The notes beneath the pieces are model-generated. The model saw only the letters and a program-made list of their open reading frames with translations. It made no database searches and was not told the origin of the DNA. Of a DNA stretch of 12,159 nt, positions 5,714 to 12,159 are shown piece by piece. Made by a program: the position numbers and the translations under genes. Source of the stretch: an uncultured Asticcacaulis sp. (GTDB taxonomy: Bacteria > Pseudomonadota > Alphaproteobacteria > Caulobacterales > Caulobacteraceae); contig CAMLIY010000079.1 in assembly GCA_946480125.1 (NCBI GenBank), positions 1-12,159 of the forward strand, written 5' to 3'. How positions within the stretch are numbered: the stretch's first letter is position 1; every line of letters starts with the position of its first letter.

Positions 5714-7219
5714 ATGGCGGACGACCCCGCAGGTATATCGCGTTCCTGGTTAAGAGTTAGCGCCCTTGATTCGGTCGCTGTCGCCCTTCAGGACCTGACA
5801 GCGGGCTATGTTATCGTCTGTGACGGCCGTGAAATCGTTATGCGTAATGACGTGCCAAAGGGTCACAAGATTGCCCTGAAAGACATAAGAAGCGGCGATG
5901 ACGTCATGAAGCTTGGCTTCTGCATAGGGAAGGCATCGCAAGACATCGCCGCCGGTGAGCATGTCCACGCCCATAATCTGGTCACGGCCCTGAATGGCCT
6001 GGAAGACTACAGCTATCAGCCGGCGCCCGCCGCACCGGCGCCAAACTTGACCGAAGGAATATTTCAGGGCTATCGCCGCCATGACGGTCAGGTTGGCATC
6101 CGTAATGAAATCTGGATTTTATGTACGGTCGGCTGCGTGGCGAAAACCTCTGAACGACTGGCGCGCCGCGCGTCCGAACGCTTTAAAGGACGTGTCGATG
6201 GCATCTATGCCCTGACACATCCGCTCGGTTGCTCCCAACTGGGCGACGATCTCGACCATACCCGCAAATTGCTGGCTTCATTAGCCATGCATCCTAATGC
6301 CGGCGGCGTGCTGATCGTCGGCCTGGGCTGTGAAAATAACCAGCTTTCCGCCCTTATCAAGGAGATAGATCGCCCTTCTGATCGCCTGAAATATTTCGCG
6401 GCGCAGATGGTCGAGGACGAGCATGAAGCCGGTATCGAAGCATTGGAAGAACTGGTTTCGGCAGTCGAAAAAGACCGGCGTGAAACCTGTTCCGTTCGCG
6501 ACCTGACGATTGGCGTCAAATGCGGCGGATCGGATGCCTTTTCCGGCCTGACGGCCAATCCGCTGGTCGGGCTGATCGCTGATCGTGTGGCGTTTGCCGG
6601 CGGCAAGGCGATCATGACCGAGATCCCGGAAGTCTTCGGCGCCGAACGCGGCCTGATGAACCGGGCGAAGAATGAGCAGGTCTTTCACGAGGTCGTCGAT
6701 GTGGTCAATGATTTCAAGACCTACTTCATCGAACACAAGCAGCCGGTCTTTGAAAACCCGTCGCCGGGCAATAAGGCCGGCGGCATCACCACGCTTGAGG
6801 AAAAATCGCTCGGCGCCGTGCAAAAGGGCGGCCATAGCCCACTGAACGCCGTCATGCGTTATGGCGAACGCGCCCGCGAACAGGGGCTTTCCCTGCTGGA
6901 AGCACCAGGCAACGATGCCGTGTCTTCAACGGCCCTGACCGCCGCCGGCGCGGTGATCGTGCTTTTCACCACCGGCCGCGGCACACCGCTCGGTTTCCCG
7001 GCCCCCACGCTCAAGATTGCCTCCAATTCAGCCCTGGCGGCACATAAGCCACGCTGGATTGATTTCAATGCCGGTCAGGTTCTCGAAGGTCAGACGCTGG
7101 AACAAACCGCCGACGACCTGATGGACCTGATCCTCAAAACCGCTTCGGGCCAACCCGCCTGCAATGAAAAAAACGATGAGCGCGAAATCGCCATCTGGAA
7201 AAATGGAGTTACGCTTTAA
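5714..7219 (+). CDS. uxaA: Altronate dehydratase
   Basis: Dehydrates D-altronate to 2-keto-3-deoxy-D-gluconate, the third step of D-galacturonate catabolism (EC 4.2.1.7); the family uses iron. The 501-residue protein has the full UxaA layout: an N-terminal SAF domain (about 15-91, ending GEHVHAHNL), a Pro/Ala linker (102-110) and the large catalytic domain. The latter opens with GYRRHDGQVGIRN (119-131). Conserved cysteine motifs include HPLGCSQLGDD (169-179), GLGCENNQ (203-210) and KCGGSDA (268-274). The ATG at 5714 has GGAG six bases upstream. An in-frame ATG at 5669 would add 15 residues, but it lies inside the operator palindrome and -10 region and is rejected. It is the first gene of a two-gene operon with the reductase, divergent from the LacI-family gene. 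Confidence 0.95.
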   Translation: MADDPAGISRSWLRVSALDSVAVALQDLTAGYVIVCDGREIVMRNDVPKGHKIALKDIRSGDDVMKLGFCIGKASQDIAAGEHVHAHNLVTALNGLEDYSYQPAPAAPAPNLTEGIFQGYRRHDGQVGIRNEIWILCTVGCVAKTSERLARRASERFKGRVDGIYALTHPLGCSQLGDDLDHTRKLLASLAMHPNAGGVLIVGLGCENNQLSALIKEIDRPSDRLKYFAAQMVEDEHEAGIEALEELVSAVEKDRRETCSVRDLTIGVKCGGSDAFSGLTANPLVGLIADRVAFAGGKAIMTEIPEVFGAERGLMNRAKNEQVFHEVVDVVNDFKTYFIEHKQPVFENPSPGNKAGGITTLEEKSLGAVQKGGHSPLNAVMRYGERAREQGLSLLEAPGNDAVSSTALTAAGAVIVLFTTGRGTPLGFPAPTLKIASNSALAAHKPRWIDFNAGQVLEGQTLEQTADDLMDLILKTASGQPACNEKNDEREIAIWKNGVTL

Positions 7220-7220
7220 T

Positions 7221-8648
7221 ATGCTTTCGTTGCTTACACTCGCGACCGCCAATGCCATCAAGCCCGCTTACGATCCCGCCACGCTTGATATCGGCGTGGT
7301 CCATTTTGGTCCCGGCGCCTTTCACCGCGCCCACCAGGCGGCCTATTTCAACGCGTTGGCGGCATCAGATACGCGCTGGGGCATCTGCGGTGTTTCGTTA
7401 CATTCGACAGGCGTACGGGATGCGTTGATGCCCCAGGACGGCCTTTACACCCTGGCCATTCTTGACGAAGAGATCAGTTATCGCCTTATCGGCGCCATGC
7501 GTGAAGTCTTGGTCGCGCCTGAGGATATTGAAGCCGTTTTTGAACGCCTGACCCGTCCGTCGGTCGAAATCGTTACCTCGACCGTCACCGAAAAGGGTTA
7601 TTGCCTGGCGCCCGACTTTTCGCTCGATCTTCAGCACCCGGACATTATTCATGACCTTGCCAATCCGCAGACGCCGAAATCGTTTATTGGCTATGTGGCC
7701 GAAGGCCTGCGCCGCCGCAAACAGGCCGGTCTGACACCGTTTGTCTTAATTCCGTGCGACAACCTGCCGAAAAACGGCACACGCCTGAAGGAGGCCGTCA
7801 CGGTTTTCGCCGGGCAGTCGGATCACGATCTGGCGCGCTGGATTCATGAAAATCTGCAATGTCCCTGCACCATGGTCGATTCCATCACGCCGGCTACCGA
7901 TGACGCCCTGCGCACCCGTGTGGCCGAAGCGATCGGCGCGGAAGACGCCTGGCCTATCCAGCGCGAAGCCTTCACCCAGTGGGTCATCGAAAAATATGTA
8001 CACGAAAACGGCCCTGACTGGCAAAGCGTCGGCGTGACCCTGACTGACAACGTGCCAGCCTACGAACGCGCCAAGCTGCGTTTGCTCAATGGCCCCCATT
8101 CGACCCTGGCCTATATGGGGCTTGGCCGCGGTTATGAGAGTGTTTCCGAAGCCATGAAGGACATCGAACTGGCGGATATAGTGCGCAGGCTGATGATTGA
8201 CGATGTCGTGCCCCTGCTTGAAGCGCCGGAAGGCCTCGACCTGGTGGCCTATAGCGAAGACATTCTCAAGCGCTTCCGCAATCCGGCCATCGTCCACAAA
8301 CTGGCGCAGATCGCCTGGGACGGTTCGCAGAAATTGCCGATCCGTATCCTGAGTTCGCTGACTGAGGCGCTCGATCGCGGCCAGAATATCCGCCGGCTAT
8401 GTCTGCCGCTGGTGGCCTGGATGCGATTTGTGCGGGCGAAAGCCATTTCCGGCGAGGCCATTACCGATCCGCTGGCGGATGAGCTGATCGCCCTGGGCAA
8501 GACTTGCGATGATACAGTGGCGGATGTCGGGCGGTTCCTCGCGCTGCGCGCCGTCTTCCCCGAAGTCCTGGCAACGGATGCGACCGTCATTGCGGGACTG
8601 GAAACGGCCTATACCGAGTTGCTCAGTCACGAAGGTGTTTTCGCTTGA
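7221..8648 (+). CDS. uxuB: Fructuronate/tagaturonate reductase, mannitol dehydrogenase family
   Basis: A 475-residue NAD-dependent long-chain polyol dehydrogenase of the UxuB/mannitol dehydrogenase family. The Rossmann region carries HFGPGAFHRAHQ (28-39). Family signatures TVTEKGYC (121-128), CDN (179-181) and DSITP (220-224) follow, then the catalytic block KLRLLNGPHS (285-294) with the lysine, asparagine and histidine used in catalysis. By resemblance it is fructuronate reductase (EC 1.1.1.57). The neighbouring gene makes altronate dehydratase, not mannonate dehydratase, so reduction of tagaturonate to altronate is at least as likely a role. The start at 7221 falls one base after the uxaA stop, with GGAG 12 bases upstream. 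An ATG at 7203 overlapping uxaA is a possible alternative, and a still earlier one at 7164 is unlikely. Tight spacing implies co-transcription and perhaps translational coupling with uxaA. Confidence 0.9.
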   Translation: MLSLLTLATANAIKPAYDPATLDIGVVHFGPGAFHRAHQAAYFNALAASDTRWGICGVSLHSTGVRDALMPQDGLYTLAILDEEISYRLIGAMREVLVAPEDIEAVFERLTRPSVEIVTSTVTEKGYCLAPDFSLDLQHPDIIHDLANPQTPKSFIGYVAEGLRRRKQAGLTPFVLIPCDNLPKNGTRLKEAVTVFAGQSDHDLARWIHENLQCPCTMVDSITPATDDALRTRVAEAIGAEDAWPIQREAFTQWVIEKYVHENGPDWQSVGVTLTDNVPAYERAKLRLLNGPHSTLAYMGLGRGYESVSEAMKDIELADIVRRLMIDDVVPLLEAPEGLDLVAYSEDILKRFRNPAIVHKLAQIAWDGSQKLPIRILSSLTEALDRGQNIRRLCLPLVAWMRFVRAKAISGEAITDPLADELIALGKTCDDTVADVGRFLALRAVFPEVLATDATVIAGLETAYTELLSHEGVFA

Positions 8649-8673
8649 GATAAAGCAGGGTTGTGCCTAAATC
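8645..8673 (+). promoter_or_regulatory. Candidate promoter of moaB-moeA
   Basis: TTGAGA (8645-8650, five of six to consensus) is followed at 17-bp spacing by TAAATC (8668-8673, three of six). It begins inside the last codons of the preceding reductase gene. The -10 abuts the inverted repeat at 8671-8692, so binding there would control this promoter. The -10 match is poor, so the call is tentative. Confidence 0.35.
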
Positions 8674-8692
8674 TGTTGTCAAGACAACAGAT
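8671..8692. promoter_or_regulatory. Perfect inverted repeat before moaB, likely operator
   Basis: ATCTGTTGTC (8671-8680) and GACAACAGAT (8683-8692) are perfect 10-bp inverted arms separated by AA. The element fills most of the 53-bp gap between the reductase gene and moaB and ends one base before the GAGG ribosome binding site. With no T-run after it and only a two-base centre, it looks more like a protein-binding site than a terminator, though a small hairpin attenuating read-through or masking the ribosome site is possible. I do not recognise the motif as the site of a named regulator. Confidence 0.6.
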
Positions 8693-8701
8693 GAGGCCGG
8701 C

Positions 8702-9271
8702 ATGAGCGAGATAACAGAAACAGACAAGGCCTTTCTGGGCGGCGGGCGCATCGACGAGACGCGCCCCTTCCGGAAGGTCAGTCTCGCCGTCCTGACCATT
8801 TCCGATACGCGTGACGAGGAAAGCGACACCTCCGGCGATGTGCTGGTAAAGCGCATCGAGGCCGCCGGCCACAGCGTCGTCCGCCGCAATATCGTCAGGG
8901 ATGATATCGACGCCATTCGCGCCAAGGTGATGAAATGGGTCAATACCGGTGAGATAGACGCCATTGTCACCACCGGCGGCACCGGCATTACCGGCCGCGA
9001 CGTGACGCCCGAAGCCATCGAACCGCTGCTGACCAAGCGGATCGAGGGCTTCTCGACCATCTTCCACATGCTGAGTTACCAGACGGTCGGTCTCTCCACC
9101 TTGCAATCGCGCGCCTTGGCCGGCATTATCGACGGCGTATTTATCTTCTGCCTGCCGGGCTCGAATGGGGCGGTCAAGGACGGGTGGGACAAGGTCATTC
9201 GCTGGCAGCTCGATAGCCGCCACGGGCCATGCAATATGGTCGAGCTGATGCCTCGCCTTAAGGAAAAATAA
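8702..9271 (+). CDS. moaB: Molybdenum cofactor biosynthesis protein MoaB
   Basis: A 189-residue MogA/MoaB-fold protein that acts in molybdenum cofactor synthesis; proteins of this fold bind molybdopterin and the active ones adenylylate it before metal insertion. Key motifs are ISDTR (33-37), TTGGTGITGRD (90-100) with the conserved acidic VTPEA next to it, and LPGSNGAVK (151-159). The ending, RHGPCNMVELM, is typical of MoaB. The ATG at 8702 has GAGG five bases upstream. An in-frame GTG at 8663 would add 13 residues but translates the inverted repeat and lacks support. The stop codon overlaps the moeA start by one base, so the two are translationally coupled. With moeA next to it, the pair supplies the adenylylation and metal-insertion steps. 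Confidence 0.94.
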   Translation: MSEITETDKAFLGGGRIDETRPFRKVSLAVLTISDTRDEESDTSGDVLVKRIEAAGHSVVRRNIVRDDIDAIRAKVMKWVNTGEIDAIVTTGGTGITGRDVTPEAIEPLLTKRIEGFSTIFHMLSYQTVGLSTLQSRALAGIIDGVFIFCLPGSNGAVKDGWDKVIRWQLDSRHGPCNMVELMPRLKEK

Positions 9272-10488
9272 TGAAAAACATTGCGGTCGAGGCGGCGCTG
9301 GCAGCAGTCAGGCAGGGCGCGATTTCCCCGGTGGCCGAACGTGTGCCGCTGGCCAAGGCCATGGGGCGCGTCCTGGCCAAAGCGGTCGTGGCGAATCGTA
9401 ACCAGCCGCCTTTCAATGCTTCAGCCATGGATGGCTATGCGGTTCGGATGGATTCCCTGCGTCTGAAAGCCAAACAGATCACCCTGCATATTGTGGGCGA
9501 AAGCTCGGCGGGCCGCAGCTATACCGGCCAGGTGGCGGTGGGCGAGGCGGTGCGTATCTTCACAGGCGCGCCGGTGCCGGCCGATTGCGATGCCATTGTC
9601 ATTCAGGAAAATGTCGTCGCGAGAGACGGCGTGATCGATGTCACGCCGGATGGCCGCAACCCGATGCCGACCCATATCCGCAAGGCCGGGCAGGATTTCA
9701 AGGCGGGTGACACCCTGCTGGAACCGGGGGTTCGGCTTGATCCGTGGCGCCTTTCGCTGATCGCGGCGGCGGGACTGGACACTGTTCCGGTCTGGCGGCG
9801 GCCGGAAATTGCCGTCCTGTGTACCGGTGATGAACTGGTCCTGCCGGGACAAATGCCGAAGCCGGACCAGATTTATGAATCAGCGTCCCACGCCCTGATG
9901 GCCCTGATCAAGCAATGGGGTGGCAAGGCCAGTTATCTCGGTGTCCAGGCAGATGACGCCAAGGGCATTTATAAAGCGCTGAAAAACGTCAAGGCCGATC
10001 TGATCGTCACGGTCGGCGGCGCCAGTGTCGGCGATTACGATCTTGTACGCCCCGCCCTGGAAAAGCTAGGCCTGGCGCTCGATTTCGCCTCGGTGGCGGT
10101 GCGTCCCGGCAAGCCGACCAGTTTTGGCCGCCTCACCAAGGGTATGCGCGTGTTGAGCCTGCCCGGCAATCCGGCTTCGGCCTTTGTTACAGCGCAACTG
10201 TTCCTCAAAACCTGGATCGAGGCCTCCTTGGGCATGATGGAAGTCAATCCCTTCATTACCGCGGTAACGCAGGCACGACTCCCTTCCGCCGGGCCACGCG
10301 AAGCTTTTCTGCGCGCCAAGATCGGGTCCTCCTTGCAGGGACAATTACAGGTGACGGCGTTTGACGATCAGGACTCCTCGCTGGTCAGTGTTTTTGCCCG
10401 CGCTGACGCCCTGATCCGCCTGCCCGCCAACAGCCGGCCACAAAATGCCGGTGCGCGCGTCGAGGTTCTGCCACTGGACCGGCTGTAA
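9271..10488 (+). CDS. moeA: Molybdopterin molybdenumtransferase MoeA
   Basis: Inserts molybdate into adenylylated molybdopterin to give active Moco (EC 2.10.1.1), in the cytosol. The 405-residue protein has the four-domain MoeA layout. The N-terminal region carries PPFNASAMDGYAVR (46-59); the extended domain holds GEAVRIFTGAPVPADCDAIV (91-110). The MogA-like fold contains CTGDELV (184-190), TVGGASVGDYD (247-257), VRPGKPTS (277-284) and LPGNPAS (297-303). The C-terminal beta domain covers about 330-405. Its ATG shares a base with the moaB stop, and AGGA lies six bases upstream. The protein is complete, and the motif residues look intact. Downstream, 73 bp separate it from the phosphatase/kinase gene. 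Two small overlapping hairpins lie in that gap (CGTCC/GGACG at 10517-10532 and CGAAC/GTTCG at 10531-10543) with no T-run, so continued transcription is plausible. Confidence 0.96.
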   Translation: MKNIAVEAALAAVRQGAISPVAERVPLAKAMGRVLAKAVVANRNQPPFNASAMDGYAVRMDSLRLKAKQITLHIVGESSAGRSYTGQVAVGEAVRIFTGAPVPADCDAIVIQENVVARDGVIDVTPDGRNPMPTHIRKAGQDFKAGDTLLEPGVRLDPWRLSLIAAAGLDTVPVWRRPEIAVLCTGDELVLPGQMPKPDQIYESASHALMALIKQWGGKASYLGVQADDAKGIYKALKNVKADLIVTVGGASVGDYDLVRPALEKLGLALDFASVAVRPGKPTSFGRLTKGMRVLSLPGNPASAFVTAQLFLKTWIEASLGMMEVNPFITAVTQARLPSAGPREAFLRAKIGSSLQGQLQVTAFDDQDSSLVSVFARADALIRLPANSRPQNAGARVEVLPLDRL

Positions 10489-10561
10489 GAAAAAAGACAC
10501 GCCACGGCGCTAAATCCGTCCGCCTCTGGACGAACGCGGTTCGCACAGGCACACATAGGGC

Positions 10562-12159
10562 ATGACCCCGACACAGAACGCTTCCAAGCTTGAGATCGCC
10601 GCCGGTTTTGCCAGTGATATCGGCAAGCGCGATGAAAACCAGGATTTTGCCGCTTTGTGCCTGGAGGATGGCCAGCGTCATCATGGCGCGGTCGCGGCCC
10701 TGGCCGATGGCGTTGGCGGCCGCAAGGGCGGACGCGTGGCGGCCGAGCTTGCTGTACGCACCTTCATCGATGATTATCTCGGCCAGAGCGAACTGCTGTC
10801 ACCGCAAAAGACGGCGGCGCGGGCCCTGGAAAGCATTAATTACTGGCTGTTCCGCGAGGGTCAGAAAAACGAAAACCTGAAAGGTATGTGCGCCGCCTTT
10901 ACCGGTATCGTCATCAAGGGCCGGCGGCTGCACAGCTTCCACGCCGGCGATACGCGGCTGTACCGTTTGCGCGCAGGACAACTCGAACAGCTTACGCAGG
11001 ATCACAAGCCTGAAGGGCCGGACGGCAGCCCCTTTATCACCCGTGCGGTCGGCGCCGAAGAGGCCATTCGCATCGATTACGGCGCGCACGATATCTTCCC
11101 GCATGATCGGCTGATGCTGTGTTCGGACGGCGTCCACGGCTTCATGAGCCAGGCTCAGATCCTGGCCCTGCTCGATGGCCGTGCATCATCGGAGGAGACT
11201 GCGCAAAGATTGGTCAGTCAGGCTATCGCCCACGGCGGCGACGATAATGCCACGGCCATGGTGATCGATGTCATCGATCTGCCGCCGGCCACCATCGAAG
11301 ATCTCAATCTCGCCATCTCCCGGCTGCCGATCATCGAGCCCCCGCATGTCGGTGAAACGATCGATGGCTTCAAGCTGGAGCGGCAACTGGCGGATGGCAT
11401 TTATAGTCGTGTTTTCCGGGCGCGCGATCTGCGCGAATTCCGCACCGGCATCAGCGCCAATGTCGTCCTGAAATTCCCCAAGCCCCATACCATCGGTTCG
11501 GAAACCTCAGCGCGATCGGCTTTCATGCGCGAAGCCTGGGTGGCCAGCCGCGTGCAGCATATGTGGATCGGTTCGGTGCTCGATATCGCCCCCGGCCGCC
11601 AGACCTGCCTCTATGTTGCGCAGCCCTATTATGTCGGCGAAACCCTCGAACATCGCCTGTCGCGCAGCCCGAAAATTACGCTGAAGGAAGGCGTCGGCAT
11701 CGCCACCAAGCTGGCCAAGGCCCTGGGGTCGCTGCATCGCGCTGGCATCATTCACCGCGACGTCAAGCCTGAAAATATCATTCTGACGAACGATGGCGGC
11801 TTTAAGCTGGTCGATCTCGGCGTGGCGCGCATTCCCGGTATCGACAAGGACAGCCTGTTCGTGCCGGGCACGCCCAGTTACAAGGCGCCGGAGCTTTTCG
11901 ACGGCAAACCGGGGGATGAGCGCTCGGATATCTTCGCCATGGGGGTGACGATTTACCGGATGTTCACTGGCGGCGCCTATCCGTTCGGCGAGATCGAAAC
12001 CGGCCAGACTCCGCGCTTCAACAAGCCGGAAAGCCTCGGCAGCCGGCGCGGTGATCTGCCGGCCTGGCTCGACAGCGTGATCCTGCAGGCCCTGGCGCCC
12101 AATCCGGCCGATCGCTTCCAGGATGGCTTTGAAATGGCCTTCAAGCTGGAAACCGGCTC
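10562..12159 (+). CDS. Bifunctional PP2C phosphatase / Ser-Thr protein kinase (3' truncated)
   Basis: An open frame of 532 codons that continues past the window edge. The N-terminal half is a PP2C/Stp1-type metal-dependent phosphatase with all its signatures: RDENQD (23-28), LADGVGG (47-53), HAGDTRLY (127-134), CSDG (187-190) and GGDDNA (225-230). The C-terminal half, from about 269, is a Hanks-type kinase: ATP-binding Lys304, alpha-C Glu324, HRDVKPEN (398-405), DLG in place of DFG (418-420) and KAPE (441-444). The glycine loop is degenerate (LADGIYSRVF), but the catalytic Lys, Asp and metal-binding Asp are kept. Enzymes with this domain order usually end with a membrane-spanning helix, which would fall beyond the edge. 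They are often found beside nitrate/nitrite assimilation genes, so the adjoining Moco genes hint at such a locus to the right (inference). The ATG has only a weak, closely placed GGG upstream. Confidence 0.9.
   Translation, partial: MTPTQNASKLEIAAGFASDIGKRDENQDFAALCLEDGQRHHGAVAALADGVGGRKGGRVAAELAVRTFIDDYLGQSELLSPQKTAARALESINYWLFREGQKNENLKGMCAAFTGIVIKGRRLHSFHAGDTRLYRLRAGQLEQLTQDHKPEGPDGSPFITRAVGAEEAIRIDYGAHDIFPHDRLMLCSDGVHGFMSQAQILALLDGRASSEETAQRLVSQAIAHGGDDNATAMVIDVIDLPPATIEDLNLAISRLPIIEPPHVGETIDGFKLERQLADGIYSRVFRARDLREFRTGISANVVLKFPKPHTIGSETSARSAFMREAWVASRVQHMWIGSVLDIAPGRQTCLYVAQPYYVGETLEHRLSRSPKITLKEGVGIATKLAKALGSLHRAGIIHRDVKPENIILTNDGGFKLVDLGVARIPGIDKDSLFVPGTPSYKAPELFDGKPGDERSDIFAMGVTIYRMFTGGAYPFGEIETGQTPRFNKPESLGSRRGDLPAWLDSVILQALAPNPADRFQDGFEMAFKLETG

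Noticed and set aside
7164..7220. Longer reductase starting inside uxaA.
   Set aside because: It would overlap uxaA by 56 bases, and the added sequence is unlike the family. The ATG at 7221, directly after the uxaA stop, fits better.
8663..8701. moaB starting at the GTG at 8663.
   Set aside because: The extension encodes the inverted repeat and has no ribosome binding site, whereas the ATG at 8702 has GAGG five bases upstream.

Overview
The window looks like chromosomal DNA from an alphaproteobacterium, most likely a member of the Caulobacterales. That is an inference from moderately high GC, protein style and gene neighbourhood; there is no rRNA or other phylogenetic marker to confirm it. 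All but one of the large genes can be assigned to known families. The last gene runs off the right edge.

Layout. 1-205 is intergenic and holds short palindromes, one perfect DnaA-box match and a hairpin behind the first gene. 206-1264 (minus) is a zinc-dependent, CAD/YahK-type alcohol dehydrogenase (aldehyde reductase). 1338-2877 (minus) is a block of three small DNA-binding regulators: two paralogous XRE proteins flank an unrelated XRE protein with a degenerate LexA/CI-like (S24) C-terminal domain. An AT-rich stretch with inverted repeats (2878-3055) lies upstream of the block.

3056-8648 is a hexuronate catabolism locus. uxaC (glucuronate/galacturonate isomerase) and a LacI-family repressor lie on the minus strand; uxaA (altronate dehydratase) and a UxuB-type reductase form a divergent plus-strand operon. 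Isomerase, reductase and dehydratase would together convert D-galacturonate through tagaturonate and altronate to 2-keto-3-deoxygluconate; the isomerase and reductase could also handle glucuronate. Mannonate dehydratase, KDG kinase, KDPG aldolase and a hexuronate transporter are not in the window. An operator-like palindrome, ATGACACCGGTATCAT, overlaps the uxaA -10 region, and an 11-base copy of it (ATGACACCGGT) sits between the -35 and the start of uxaC. The LacI protein probably controls both units through these sites.

8702-12159 (plus) is a molybdenum-cofactor and signalling segment: moaB and moeA overlap by one base, followed by a PP2C phosphatase/Ser-Thr kinase fusion truncated by the window edge. 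A candidate promoter with a perfect 10+2+10 inverted repeat precedes moaB, so this segment probably starts its own transcript. Fusions of this kind are known next to nitrate-assimilation genes, which need Moco, so such genes may lie just to the right (inference).

I did not find a clearly new type of system. The best second-look items are the regulatory sites (LacI operator pair, moaB operator, XRE self-operators), the three-regulator block, the pairing of a UxuB-like reductase with altronate dehydratase, and the Moco-linked phosphatase/kinase fusion.
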